Shown here one piece after another: positions 33,368-45,283 of a stretch of 64,000 bases of DNA (position 1 is the first letter of the stretch; the number at the start of each line of letters is the position of its first letter). The position numbers and the translations under genes were made by a program. The DNA is from Heterohyrax brucei (taxonomy: Eukaryota > Chordata > Mammalia > Hyracoidea > Procaviidae). The notes under the pieces are model-generated. The model saw nothing but the letters and a program-made list of their open reading frames with translations. It was not told the DNA's origin and made no database searches. Location: assembly GCA_028571685.1 (NCBI GenBank), contig CM053141.1, positions 50,218,333-50,282,332 of the forward strand, read 5' to 3'.

Positions 33368-34084
33368 ACTTTTTATTTTTTCTGTAAATGTGGTACATAT
33401 GTAAAAAATCATTTGACATTTCAGCATTCTTCACATAGACAATACAGTGGCATTAATTGTATTCATCATGTTGGGCACATAAGGCACATAAGGCAGACCT
33501 AGGCCCATAGGCATTAAGTAATGACTCTAAGATTCCACCAATGATCAATAAAAAAATTTACACCATTTTCCAATTATTCTTCTCACCTTTAACATAGGCT
33601 CAGTGGTGCCTAAGTAGTGATTCCATTTCTCTCCTTCCCTCTCACCTGACCCTAGTAAATACTAATAGTCTTATTTCTGTATATATTTGCTAGTTCTAGA
33701 TATTTCTTGTAAGTGGGACAGCTGTTATGCTAATATGTGATCAAACTTCTCATTCTGCTCAAAATGTGTCACTAAAGATTTAATTTTACACATAGTATGT
33801 TAATTTAAAAAATTTCTGCATGGCCAATTGGTTAGACTAATTGAGGTATTTTTACTACCTCAATATTGTATTTTCAGTACCTTAATAGAAATGCATTATA
33901 AAAGTAATATACAGAAAATACTTTAAATGTTTATTATTTTTTTGTTGTTAACAATATAGTTTCAGAGTCCTATTCAGACTCCCTCAAAACATGAACAATA
34001 TTTTGCACATAAGGCAAACCTAGGCCCATAGACATTAAGTAATGACTCTAAGATTCCACCAATGATCAATAAAAAAATTTACAA
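33368..34084. other. Intergenic, with a 79-base direct duplication
   Basis: AT-rich, no gene. Copies at 33484-33562 and 34005-34083 differ at 2 positions. Confidence 0.85.
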
Positions 34085-34266
34085 AAGTCCATTGTTGTAG
34101 CACCCCTAGAGGACCGAGTAGAAGTGCTCCACAGGGTTTCCAAGGCCGTACCCCCTACAGAAGCTGACTGCCACATCTTTCTTCTCCTGCTGAGGCACTG
34201 TTGGTTTCCAACCACCAACCTCTGTGTTACCAGCTGAGCACTTAACCACTGTTAACCAGGGCTTCT
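34085..34266 (-). repeat. AfroSINE (long subtype), antisense
   Basis: GACCGAGTAGAAGTGCTCCA, GGTTTCCAAGGCCGTACCCC, GACTGCCACATCTTTCTTCT, AGCACTTAACCACTGTTAAC. Between it and 34630 nothing is recognised. Confidence 0.85.
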
Positions 34267-34629
34267 TGATTAATAGTAGAATCTGTGAGCTATATTCAAC
34301 TTAGCTGCTTAGCACCTCTTAGAAATAACATTAATATATTTCAGTTTGTGTCATTTACTCTATTCCAAAGACTAGAATAAAACCTTTGGTATGTTCCAAA
34401 ATCATTTGTCAGTAAAATTGTTAAAATCTTGCTGATAATTAAGGTTCATTCAAAACCTTTTTAGTAGGGAAAAAGAATCACTTTTCTAAGATCATGCTTG
34501 TACATCATATTTCAGATAACATCCTAATGTGAATGCATATAGTAACTCATTATTTAGTCATATGGCAAGTAATTGTTCTTACTTTTTTTTCCTTAATAAA
34601 GTAAGGCCATAGTTATACTGATAGTTGCT

Positions 34630-35075
34630 TCAAGGCTGTCGACTTGGTGTTGCCTTGCTGCAGTGTCAGGAAACACTGCCTGGTACCCTGCTGTCCTTAG
34701 AATTGTTCTGATTGAGCCCATTGTTGCAGGCCCTGTGTCAGTCCATCTTGTTGAAGGCCTTGTTGTTTTTCACTGACCTTCTGTACCAAGCATGATGTCC
34801 TTCTCCAGGAACTGGTCCTACTGATAACTTGTCCAAAGTAAGAGAAACAAAGTCTTGTTATTTTCACTGTAGCACTTCTTTGGTCTCCTTATTCATTTTC
34901 CAGTTTTTGCATGCACATAAGGTCACAGTGAGTCAGAACTGACTCAACAGCAGTGGATTTGGTTTTGGTTTGTATGAGGTAATTGAAATTACCATCACTT
35001 GAGTCAGGCACACTTTAATCCTCAAAGTGGCATCTTTAGTTTTTAACACTTTAGAGAGGTCTGTCAGTCTGTTGT
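34630..35075 (-). mobile_element. RTE LINE 3' portion, antisense, with a nested SINE tail
   Basis: AGCATGATGTCCTTCTCCAG, TGGTCCTACTGATAACTTGT, TCTTTGGTCTCCTTATTCAT, then after the tail insertion GAGGTAATTGAAATTACCAT and TTTTAACACTTTAGAGAGGT. Order agrees with 52031-52170. Confidence 0.8.
34917..34977 (+). repeat. AfroSINE 3' tail only, inside RTE
   Basis: AAGGTCACAGTGAGTCAGAA, CTGACTCAACAGCAGTGGAT, then GGTTTTGGTTTG. No SINE body; it splits a continuous RTE alignment. Confidence 0.75.
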
Positions 35076-35079
35076 GCTG

Positions 35080-35235
35080 TGGTGGTTTGCATGTTGCTGT
35101 GATGCTGGAAGTTATGTCACTGGAATTTCAAATACCAGCAGGGTCACTCATGGTGGACAGGTTTCATCAGAGCTTCTAAACTGAGACAGACTGGAAAGAA
35201 GAACCTGGAAATGTACTTCTAAAAAAATTGGCTAG
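35080..35235. repeat. Unclassified repeat-like block
   Basis: GTTGCTGTGATGCTGGAAGT, ATACCAGCAGGGTCACTCAT and GGTTTCATCAGAGCTTCTAA look like a dispersed repeat, but no second copy exists in this window. It has no open frame of note. Confidence 0.35.
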
Positions 35236-35395
35236 TGCCAGTTGAAAATAACAAAGAACAAATGAAAATAACAAAGCAACACCCAAGTGCCTTATAAGGT
35301 AAACTTACTGAAAATGCTCTGCTAGTGGTTTTGCAAGTAATTTAATGGAGGAGCCAATGAATAGAGAATCAGAATGAATAACTATAATATGTAGG

Positions 35396-35875
35396 TGTGA
35401 TGGTTAAGATTGTGTGTCAGTTTGTCTAGACTGTGATTCTCCATGTTTTGGAAATTGCATAATCTGATCAGTTCTGTATTGAAATTTGATATGTGATCAC
35501 CCCTGTGATTGGATCTGCTAAGTAGTACTGGTGGGAGTGGGACCTGTGGTTGCTCACCACCCCCTCAGCTTCATATCTCTGCCCTCTGCTGCCTACTTCC
35601 TCCCTACTCACCTTGCTAAGGCTTTTGGCTTCTTCTGAATCCTGTAGCTACCTCTTGTTTGTCAAACTTGAGCTAACAGCTTACCTGCTGATCTTGGGTT
35701 CACCAGCCTCTGCAGCTAAGTGAATCAGGAGAAGCCTCTGTCGTGACCCAAGGACTTGAGACTTTCTAGCCTCTATAATCACATGAGCTGTTTCCTTGAT
35801 ATGAAGCTTTCTCTCCCCCCCTCTCTCTCTATACTCTTTACTGGTTTTACTACTGTAGAGAACCAGCTTAAGATA
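35396..35875 (+). mobile_element. Solo LTR, ERVL/MLT2-like
   Basis: Starts TGTGATGGTTAAGATTGT and ends AGAACCAGCTTAAGATA (terminal CA decayed to TA). Flanks GTAGG (35391-35395) and GGAGG (35876-35880) are a 4/5 target duplication. A CT-rich patch lies at 35811-35832. Same family as 3541-4118. Confidence 0.8.
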
Positions 35876-35911
35876 GGAGGCAAAGCCTTATCAGGCAATG
35901 GTAAGTGTAAA

Positions 35912-36105
35912 GCAGTGGTTTGGTTGATTGTCATCCAGTCAGTTTCCACTCATAGAGACCTCATGTGTGTGGGGTGGAACTGTTCCATAGGATTTTCAAG
36001 GCTGTGACCTTTCAGAAGTGGATGCCCAGGTCTTAGTTCCTAAGTTTCTCTGGGTAGAATCTTTGGGTTAGTGCTTAACCATTTGTACTACCTAGGAGCT
36101 CCTAA
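35912..36105 (-). repeat. AfroSINE (long subtype), antisense
   Basis: TTGTCATCCAGTCAGTTTCC, GGGGTGGAACTGTTCCATAG, TTTCAAGGCTGTGACCTTTC, GTGCTTAACCATTTGTACTA. Confidence 0.75.
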
Positions 36106-37075
36106 AGCTGCGTCAGCAATATTGATTTCAAACAATTTAAGGTAAAAAAATAAAACAGAAAGCAAGCAAAGGACACTGGAGTCAGTATATGAAATGTTAG
36201 CATGTATCTTAGTCTTAAGAGGTAGGATTCAACTAAGAAAAGGAGATAAAAAACTTGAAAAATTTGTAAAGTAAGCTTAATAAGTGAAGTTTGGATAGAT
36301 TATTTCAAAGTATGAGAGAATATTTTTACAATATCATTTATTAGCCCTCAAAGTGTCAGAAAATTTGTGAAAGGATTACATGAACCATGAATGTTGTCAA
36401 CATCACAATATATGCAGAAATTAGTAACATAATTTTAAACCAGAAATACCTAATCATTTGAAAATTAAAATATTTTTATTGCTGTTGATATATGTGAACA
36501 GAATATTCTTTATATAATGAAACACATTCAGAGCTGTTACCAAACTCTAAAAATGAAAGCTAGGTTATCTTATGCTGCCTTTTCCTTTGTGGTCAGAGGT
36601 ATTTTTAGATGACCCGAAGATTTATACATTTTCTTTCCCTGGAAAATTGATTTCTTTGGCTAAGAAAACATTTTATCGATGTAGAAATAAAACTGACTAG
36701 GATAAAATGGAAACCCTGGCTAATGGGAGACAGCCAGAGTTATATTGGATATAATTACTCCTGGGGATACATGAGGGTGTTACAGAAGATAACTGCTGAA
36801 TAAGCACGAGCATCTCATTGTCAAATTCCACTCCATAAGAAGCAGTATTATTGTGAAATTGCACCACATTTGAAAAGAGTTCGATTGTGACTTAACTTTG
36901 CTCAAATATTTTGGGATTTTTTTTTTTTTTTTTAAATGTGAAATACATTCAGCAGAGGCTGGCTACTGTCAAAGACAGCCCTGACAGGGAATACAAGGTA
37001 GAGTCCCTGATGTAGCATGAAAAAAAGGAGTGTGTAGATCTAGAAGTCTATTAAAACATGAGACTTGATGATCTG
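36106..37075. other. Unclassified AT-rich sequence
   Basis: No gene or recognised repeat. A 17-base T-run lies at about 36916-36933. Confidence 0.5.
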
Positions 37076-37079
37076 ACAA

Positions 37080-37460
37080 CCTTAAGGGCCCCCTGACAAC
37101 ATGGCCCCAGCTAACTTGCTGCTAGCCCAGAATTGAAACCAGTCCTGAAGTCAACACTTCAGACAAAGATGGACTGGACCTGGGGACAGAGAGGGATGCA
37201 GGTAGTGTGTGTACTTTATGGTTTAGTATGTGTATCTATGAGGATATCCTGCTGGTTTCTTTTTAGAGTGGAGAGAATGGAGAGGGAGCGACAAGTGCTG
37301 GTTGAATGGATAGTGGAAGTAAATAGTGAAAAAGAAGAATGTGCTGTCGTAGGGTGAGGAGAGCAGATAGAGTTGCACAGAGGTGGGTGCTTGGGGTTTT
37401 ATATGGCAACTTGGCTTAGATTGTGAACTTTCACTTAATCACAATAAAAGTAACCAGGTT
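37080..37460 (+). mobile_element. L1 3' UTR fragment, sense
   Basis: ACATGGCCCCAGCTAACTTG, GATGGACTGGACCTGGGGAC, GTACTTTATGGTTTAGTATG and TTAATCACAATAAAAGT parallel 49265-49605 in order. Diverged. The 74-codon frame here is a translation of this UTR. Confidence 0.7.
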
Positions 37461-37576
37461 CAAAGAAATTTTCACAGTCATCCCACTACTTTTTAGAAGA
37501 GGTCTTCTTTTCTGGTTTCTGCAGTCTTAGGTTTGAAGCTTGTTTGTGAGTATACTTAATTGCAAATTCATAATGC

Positions 37577-37665
37577 TATGTGGTGGTGTGATGGTTAAGT
37601 GCTAGGCTGCTAACTGAAAGATTTAACTTATTCTAGATGGTTGGTCCCTGGAAACTGAAAACTTA
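37577..37665 (+). repeat. AfroSINE 5' half, sense, tentative
   Basis: GTGGTGTGATGGTTAAGTGC then TAGGCTGCTAACTGAAAG resembles the SINE head; the rest is absent. 37665-38130 is AT-rich and unassigned. Confidence 0.5.
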
Positions 37666-38131
37666 CTAAACACCAAGTATTAAATTTTTTTTATAAAGTA
37701 TTCTAAGAGACCAGTATGCTGATTACTATGCATATCACATTTTATATTTAATTCTATCCCATTTTAAGTAATGCATGAATTAAGTTTAGAAAACAAGTGA
37801 TAAAGTGATTCATATAAAACATATGAGGCACAATACTTTTAAAAAAATGAGTAATTATAGAAATTGGTAAAAATTGTAGCTTTGGATAGACTAAAATGTG
37901 ATAAAGGCTGCTATCCAAACAGCTTATCTCTGTATTAAATATAGCATATATGACTATGCAAATTTAAGCATAGTCTTGTGATTTAGCCTGTTTTAAGTGT
38001 ATCTGTAAGCCACCCTTTTTAGTAAGAATTAATCTCCATTTTTCAGTCACAGTTTTAGTTTTTCCTCTGCTTGAAATATACTAAATTCTGGCTCAGATTG
38101 TTACCACAAATCTAAGTAGAGTTCATGCCAC

Positions 38132-38515
38132 CTGTTACAAACAGCCAATCTTTGAGAGAGCGGTGAGTTGAGAAGCAAGATGTTTTATTATGCGTCAGTA
38201 CATAAGGAGACAGGGGATAGATTCCTCCCAAGTCTCTCTCTCTGAAATGGACACTAGGTGGAGGTTTTATAAGGAAAAGGGATAAGGTTTTATGAGTCCT
38301 AGGAATCTGTAGATTGTTCTTTAGGTGGTCACATCCCAGATGTGTCTATATCTTAATTGATATTTGAGGCCCCGAAGTGGTCTGGCCATCATCTAAGTTC
38401 ACGAGGCAAATTCCTTTGTTTATCTTTTATGGTTTTTAGATTATTATCAGTTGTCGTTCTACAGTCCTAAAGAAAGCATAGATTAATCCCTAACTTGAGA
38501 GAAACGAAGGGAAAC
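38132..38515 (-). mobile_element. LTR with TATA and poly(A) signals, antisense (ERV1-like), tentative
   Basis: On the minus strand: TATAAAA (complement of TTTTATAAGG, 38265-38274), then AATAAAACATCTTGCTTCTC and an end CTGTTTGTAACA, the promoter, signal and CA-end arrangement of a retroviral LTR. The outer (5') edge is uncertain because the next element is inserted at 38516. No target duplication seen. Confidence 0.55.
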
Positions 38516-40581
38516 TGTCATGGATTGAATTGTGTCACCCCCAAAAATATGTGTAGCCATGTATCTGGGCCTTGATTCCCAGTGTCTTGTGACTGTCCTC
38601 CATTTTGTGATTTTCCTATGCTGTATGTTAAAGGATTAGGGTGGGACTGTAAATCCCTTCATAAGGTCACTTCCCTGCTCCACTGTAAAGGGAGTTTCAC
38701 TGGAGTATGGCTTGCCCCACCCTTAATCCTTTCATCCTGCAAGAGATAAAGGAAAGGGAAGCAGGCAGAGAATTGGGAAACTGACACCACCAAGAAAGCT
38801 GCACTGGGAGAAGAGTGCATTCTTCAGACCTAAGGTTCCTGTGCCAAGATGCTTCGTGATACAATGCCAGACTTTAGTCCAGAGCCAACAAGGGAGAAAG
38901 CCGCCTCATGGAGCAGACATCCTGAATTTGGACTTGTAGCCTATTGGACTGTGTAAGAATAAACTTTCTTTTGTTAAAGCCATCCACTCTGTGGTATTTC
39001 TGTTAGAGCAGCACTAGCTGACTAAAACAGAATTTGGTACCATGAGAGTGTGGTACTGCTCTAGCAAATGTCTAAAATGTGGGAGTCATTTTGAAACTGC
39101 GAATGAATAGAAGATTCAGAAGGAACGAAGAAGGTGCACATGATGAGAAACAACACGGGACTGGTGGCAGCACCAGCAGCAGACCTAGAGGCAGTGCTGG
39201 AGCCGACCCATGGAGTGAGAGAGCTAAGTGCCTGTGCAGAGTTTTCCTCAGGGAATGAGGTGTCTCTGGACACTTGAATCAGTGGAGCTAGCCTTGGTGA
39301 CCCACAGAGTGAGAGAGTTGAGTGCCTTTGCGCAGAACGCTTTCCAGCAAGAGTGGTGTGCCTCCAGGCAGCTGAATCAGTGTTGCTACTGAGCTTTGGA
39401 ACACTTGCCCCGGCAGGGCAGATGTGGGCCCGTGCGGCCATAGGAAGCTGAAGCTGAAGAGACAAACAGCGTGAGAAGCTGAGCTGCCTCAGTCTCAAAA
39501 GGTATGGCCATGACCTCAGGGGTATAGAAGGGTGGAACGATGGCATTCTGTGTTTTGTCAGAGTGGAATCGCTACTCAGTGGGGCTTAGGGTGCACCTAA
39601 AGCCAACTGAGCAGAGTGTCCAAGTGGGCCTTGAAGGCAGAGTTGTAGCACAGAGCCGGGAGTCTCCACTCAGAATCCAGAGAGTGTGGCCAATACCTAG
39701 AGTCTGGAGGGCAGGGTCATTGTGTAGAATGTCTCAGAAAATGTAAGAGTATTTCCAGAGCTTTGAGGACTAATGTAATGTGTTCTGCTGACTTGCATGT
39801 TGCCTGTTAACGTCTTCTTTCCCTGCAATTTCTCCCATTTGTAATGGAATGTCCAACTTGTGCCTGTTCTGCCGTTGTAGTTTTATTAGCAGATAGCTTG
39901 TAGCTTTATTAGCAGATAGCTTGTATTCTGTGTTTCACAGATGTAGAAGAGTTTTTGTATTTTGGACTTAGTGAAACTGATTTACAATTTCTGTCATATG
40001 GGATGAATGTGTTACATGTTTCAGTGATGTGATTTTTGGAGTGTCAGAGGGTGGGATGTCGTGGATTGAATTGTGTCCCCACCAAAATATGTGTAGCCAC
40101 ATGGCTGGGCCATGATTCCCAGTATCTTGTGACTATCCTCGATTTTGTGATTTTTCTGTGCTGTATGTTAAAGGATTAGGGTGGGAATGTAAATCCCTTT
40201 ATAAAACCACCTCCCTGCTCCACTGTAAAGGGAGTTTCCCCAGAGTATGGCTTGCCCTACCCTTAATCCTTTCATCTTGCAAGAGATAAAAGGAAAGACA
40301 AGCAAGCCAAATTGGGAACCTCTCACCACCAAGAAAGCTGCACCAGGAGAAGAACACGTCGTCCTTCAGACCTGACATTCCTGTGCCAAGATGCTCCCTA
40401 GACAAAGGCTGATATAATACTGACTTTCCTCCAGAGCTGACAAGGGGGAAAGCCTTCCCCTGGAGCAGACATCCTGAATTTGGACTTGTAGCCTTTCACA
40501 CTGTGTAAAAATATGCCTTCCTGTGTTAAAGCCATCCACTCTGTGGTATCTCTGTTAGAGCAGCAGAAGCTGACTAAAACA
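38516..40581 (+). mobile_element. Complete non-autonomous LTR retrotransposon (MaLR/ERVL-like)
   Basis: 5' LTR 38516-39029 (TGTCATGGATTGAATTGTGT ... GACTAAAACA) and 3' LTR 40057-40581 (TGTCGTGGATTGAATTGTGT ... GACTAAAACA) are direct repeats of 514 and 525 bases. A perfect 5-base target duplication GAAAC flanks the element (38511-38515 and 40582-40586). The internal 1,027 bases start GAATTTGGTACCATGAGAGT, like MaLR primer-binding regions, and end with the purine-rich CAGAGGGTGGGA just before the 3' LTR. No gag or pol frame exists; the 161-codon minus frame at 39061-39546 is chance. It must have depended on proteins from another element. Confidence 0.88.
39879..39932 (+). repeat. 23-base tandem duplication in the internal region
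   Basis: TTTATTAGCAGATAGCTTGT occurs twice in tandem (about 39881 and 39904) inside the LTR retrotransposon. I did not find this duplication in the second copy (46605-48657). Confidence 0.7.
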
Positions 40582-40586
40582 GAAAC

Positions 40587-42280
40587 CATGGTCTTTTGGT
40601 TGGTATATGTGTTTGGAGACAGAATTAAGAAACAAAATGGTACGAATTATGTTCAAGATGTGACCATTTATTTTACTCTGCCTGTCCAAGACCCTGTGTT
40701 CTCTGCCATCCTCATAATTCTGCACTTCACTTTCTAACTTTCTGTAAATAGTGTTTGAGAGTTGGTATTGGCTTTTGGGTCTTTTATAATAGTAAAGAAA
40801 TATGAAATTTAGTGTTTGGGTTACATTTTTTACTTTTCACTTTATTTTAGAATGATAGCTATGAAATATTTTTTTTTTACAATTATATAATGGTACTGTA
40901 ATTGGATTTTAAATGTTTCTCTAGAAAGGAATCAAATTGGTGGAAAATTCAAATTAATAAATGCAAATAACGTCTCAATTGCATTTTAGTTTTTGCATTT
41001 GGGGGCAAAGTAGATGCTGTTTTACCCCATGGTTTGGTCATATGTAAACTTGGCAAAAAGTCATAATTAGTCAGTTCAGAAATCATCCTTCATTTTCCAT
41101 TAGTTATCTGTTTAAGTATTTATAAACTGTATGCTTTATTTTTTTTAATTCAAACATATGGTCAAAATAGTTTATGACAATTGTTATAAAAATCAACAAA
41201 TTAGTTACATTTCTCTTTGTTAGGCCAGGCTTCATTGTCTGTATAGCACCACACGTCCTATTTGGGGAAGAATTGTTAGGCTGCTTATACAGGATTGTAC
41301 CTTTAGTAGACTGTAGTATTCTATAGTGGACTGTAGAATGTGCCCAAGTGGTATTTGAGACATACTTGGTAGAAAATTGTGAAGGAAATTGTCAATAAAA
41401 ATAAACCAAACCAAAACAATAAACCTACAACTTTGTCAAAAAATGGTAGGCTGTATTATTTTATCTAATCTCCCTAGTGAGAGCAATTATAAGGCCCAAA
41501 TAACAAACATCCAATTGACAGCTGTTGAACTAACAAGGTAGTGAATAATTGCCAGGCTGATATCCAGAAAAGAATTGAAATGCAGAAGTGCAGAAAGATG
41601 AGCTAAGTATTTGGGCATGCCTTTTCTCTGGATATAGGGGAATTTGTTAACCAAGAAGAGGAGACTGAGGACATCCTCATGAAAATAGAAGAATGAAAGT
41701 TACAGTATAGGATGCCCATGATTGGGACTTGGTAGAATGTCTTGGTTTGAGACACTGAAGGACAGTGCCCTAGTAGTCTGGGTGAATTAGATGTAAACCA
41801 GCATTAATAAAGAATATAGTTTACAATCAAGTTATCTAGGTAGCTCAGAAAATCTGAAATTTTGAGTGTGGGCAAAAGTTATCTTAGATTTTCACTGCTC
41901 CAGTAACTGGAAAGAAACGAATCTGGAGGAACAGGAATGAGTGGTGTTTTTATCTGTTGTACATATGGTCACTATGAGTAAGAACTGACTCAAAAGCACC
42001 TGAAAACAGAAAAATTTTCCTAGGCTTTGAATTATTCTACAAATGCAATATCTCTACATAATAACTAGGCATAGGGAGAGAAAAACAGCAAAAATAAAAA
42101 CTAATAAACAGTATGGAAACACTTTGAATGAAATACTATAAAATAAATGTTATATCCAAGGAGATAAAATATAAGATTGAGAATTTTAATATATAGTTGG
42201 GGCTATTAAAAAGTCATTGCAGACTTTTAAAACAGCCAAGTATAAATTTGAGAACTAGAAAACAGTAAAGTAAAAGAACT
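40587..42280. other. Unclassified intergenic sequence with an RTE tail
   Basis: Mostly AT-rich with no gene. At 41940-42005, GGTCACTATGAGTAAGAACT then GACTCAAAAGCACCTGAAAA is a short sense RTE 3' terminus. Confidence 0.55.
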
Positions 42281-43509
42281 AGGGGATGGAGTCAAGATGG
42301 CGGACTAAACACACATCTCCTTAAATCCCTCTGGAAACCAAGACCTGAATTGATAATTAAACGGAGCCTTCTGGACACCTAGTGAGCCCTAGGACATGGC
42401 ATAGGGCTGTTGATTTGGACTTCATACCACTGAATGCAAAACTTCCTCTCTTTCACTGACCACCACTCTTGGAAAGTGCTGGCTTTCACGGACTGAAGGT
42501 TACTCACCATTTAAACTTTTTTTTTTCTGTCTTAGCTGGTGGGTGGAGCTGGGACTTGACTAGCAGCTAATCTCAGACTCACTGCTGGTGGGATCAGCAG
42601 GCGAAATTGCTGTATTTTGAGAGCCCAGCTTTGGATTCTGTGCATATCAGCACCTTTGGCCTCTCTGCCTCTGCCATTGACTAGCCTGTCTGAGGATGGT
42701 GGGGAGCTTGTGTGGGACACCATCTTATTCCATTGGGAGGCAGAGTACCCATATGGAGGCCTCAGTGGGACCTAATTTGTAGGCTGGGAGGCAGCACATG
42801 CCTGGAGGAGAGTGCTTTTCTAGCAGTGAAGCAGTATTCCAGCAGTAAAGCAGTGTAGCCTGTGGCTGGGGAACAACAGCAGAGGCCAGCAGGACAGTAG
42901 CCTTTCTATATTTTGAACTAATTTATAATATCTGTGGTTGGATATTGAGATGCTTACTTTGCCAGCTGGGAATAGGGACCTGTACACCTAAAACCTGACT
43001 GACTTTGTAAGTTCTCAGGTACCTTTTACCTTTCATTTTAAGACGGCCTAGAGAAACAATTGTGGTCCATCCTCACAGCATCTCTCCAAGCATCTATTGA
43101 CTCACATGATGCCCAGAAAGCAACAAACTGGAGAAAAACATAACCAAGAAATCACCCATGGTTTCGGAAAGCCCCAAAAGAAACAACCAAAGAACTTCCC
43201 AGATGAAGAAACTGTTCTGAAACTATTGGAAGGTGAATACAAAAGAATTAATGGAGAGCTCTCCTAGACGTTATACAAAATACAACAGAACAAAATGAAA
43301 AATTAAGCAAATTGTTCAATCTGATGGAACCAGTACTCTTAAATACAACAGATCAAGAACAAAATCAAAGACATAGAAACTTCAATTCAAAGCCAAGAAA
43401 ATAGGATGGAACAAATGGAAAATAGCCTTTCTGACTTGAAATACAGACCTACTGACTCCAGCATCTATAAGGAGAAATCAGAAAAAAGAAACAAAAATGA
43501 AGAAGCATT

Positions 43510-43831
43510 CAGAATCATGATGAAGGTCCACTCTTTGGACATGAATCAACTGGACTTGGCGATGCAGAGTGACCATATATTGGATGCACTTTATGGTTCT
43601 ATACATCTATAGGATATCATCCTGCTGACCTCTGGCTGGAGGAAGGAGAGTGAGTGGAGAGGAGGGGAAGGGAGACTGTTGGGAGGATGAGACATGTATG
43701 AAGCAGAGAGGAATAGTGTGCTGTCACCAGACAGGGAGAGCAGTGGAAGCTTCATATAGGTGGGCATGTAAATTTATACGGGAATGTACATTTTCACTGT
43801 CATATTAAATAAAAAAAAGTATTAAAAAAAT
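43510..43831 (+). mobile_element. L1 3' UTR copy nested in L1 ORF1
   Basis: Severely 5'-truncated L1: GGTCCACTCTTTGGACATGA ... GTACATTTTCACTGTCATAT with an A-rich end. It is flanked by a perfect 14-base duplication AATGAAGAAGCATT (43496-43509 and 43832-43845), a standard L1 insertion. Confidence 0.93.
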
Positions 43832-44190
43832 AATGAAGAAGCATTAAAAGGCATGATTAGTTGGAGTTCCTGAACAGGGCGAGACAGCTGAGAACATAGA
43901 GAGTATTGTTGTTGAGCTGCTGACAGAAACTTCCCAGAAATCATGAAGCAATAGAATATAGATATCCAAGATGCGTATCAAACACCACTCAACATAGATC
44001 TCAAAAGAAAGACTTCAAGACATGTTATAATCAAGCTTAACCAAATGAAACATAAAGAGAAGCTCTTAAAGGCAGCAAGAATCAAAGCAAAGCTAACATT
44101 CAGAGGGAAACCCTGTAGGCTTTTGTCAGATTTCAGAAAGAAACAATGATGGCATGGAGACAGTTCCATGACACCCTCAAAGCCTAGAAG

Positions 44191-44370
44191 GTGAAGAACT
44201 TCCAACCAAGAATTATATATCCTGCAAAACTATCTTGCAAATATGAAAATGAAATTAAGACATTCACAGATAAACAGAAACTCAAGAGACTTTGTAAAAA
44301 CCAAACCAAAGCTACAAGACATGCTGAAAGAATCTCTTCACTTAGAAGAACAAAACCACTAACTTTATAT
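44191..44370 (+). pseudogene. L1 ORF1p C-terminal domain remnant
   Basis: KNFQPRIIYPAKLSCKYENE, then DKQKLKRLCKNQTKA matches the conserved C-terminal domain of L1 ORF1p, the RNA-binding chaperone. The frame shifts near the end (residues after KATR no longer match), so it is not functional. Confidence 0.85.
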
Positions 44371-44809
44371 TTTAGAAGCAAATACAGGACACATCACTCA
44401 GAAACCTACTCAGTTAGTGAAGGCTCCGAACTCAATCAAAGCTACAGTAGTGAAAGAAACGATCCAGTGATCCTATCATGAAAACTATGATGTCATCATA
44501 TTGAAAAGAGGGATGTACTACAGTCATTATAGTTCTTCCAGATGGAGACGAAGTTAATAAGACTGGTAGTAATTAAAATTGGGTTTATACGTATTTTATT
44601 AAGGGGGATTATAGGGGTACCCGTAGAGCACAATAAAGATGCAATATACCAAATCAAGAAACGTAATACAGGAGTCTCAACAACCACACAACCAACCCTG
44701 AAAAAGGTGAAAAATCAACTCACAAAGAAGAATGTCCCAGAACAGATTAATAAGAACAGCAGAGAAAACATCAACACAAAAATAAACATATCACAATAAT
44801 AGCACTAAA

Positions 44810-45283
44810 CACCTATTGATAATTACATTGAATGTGAATGGACTGAACGCTCCAGTAAAGAGACACCAAGTGACATCCAGGATCAAAAGACACAGCCCAT
44901 CCATATATTGCCTACAAGAAATGCACCTTGGACTTAAAGATATGAACAAACTAAAAATTAAAGGATGGAAGAATATCTATCAAGCTAACAATACACAAAG
45001 AAGTGCAGGAGTGGCAATTCTAATCTCAGATAAAATAGAATTTAATGTAAAACCCACCATTGTGGACAAGGATGGACACTATTTGTGAAAGATTCAATAC
45101 ACAAGCAGGATTTAACAATATTAAATATTTGTGCATCTAATATTAGAGCACCAAAATATATCAAAGAAACACTGACTATACTCAAAAATGAGATAGATCA
45201 CAACAATAGTGGGAGACTTCAACACTCTCAATATCGGACAGATTATCTAGAAAAAAAGCTCAATAAAGGCACAGAAGACCTAC
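44810..45283 (+). pseudogene. L1 ORF2p endonuclease domain remnant
   Basis: LNVNGLNAPVKRHQV, CLQEMHLGLKD and GVAILISDKIEF are endonuclease-domain blocks; intact L1 has QETH where QEMH stands here, so the catalytic glutamate is kept but the block is altered. A stop at about 45086 and a large deletion at about 45283 end it. Confidence 0.85.

Noticed and set aside
39061-39546. 161-codon minus frame
   Set aside because: Lies on the antisense strand of the non-coding middle of an LTR retrotransposon; low-complexity Ser/Leu/Pro translation; not kept in the second copy.
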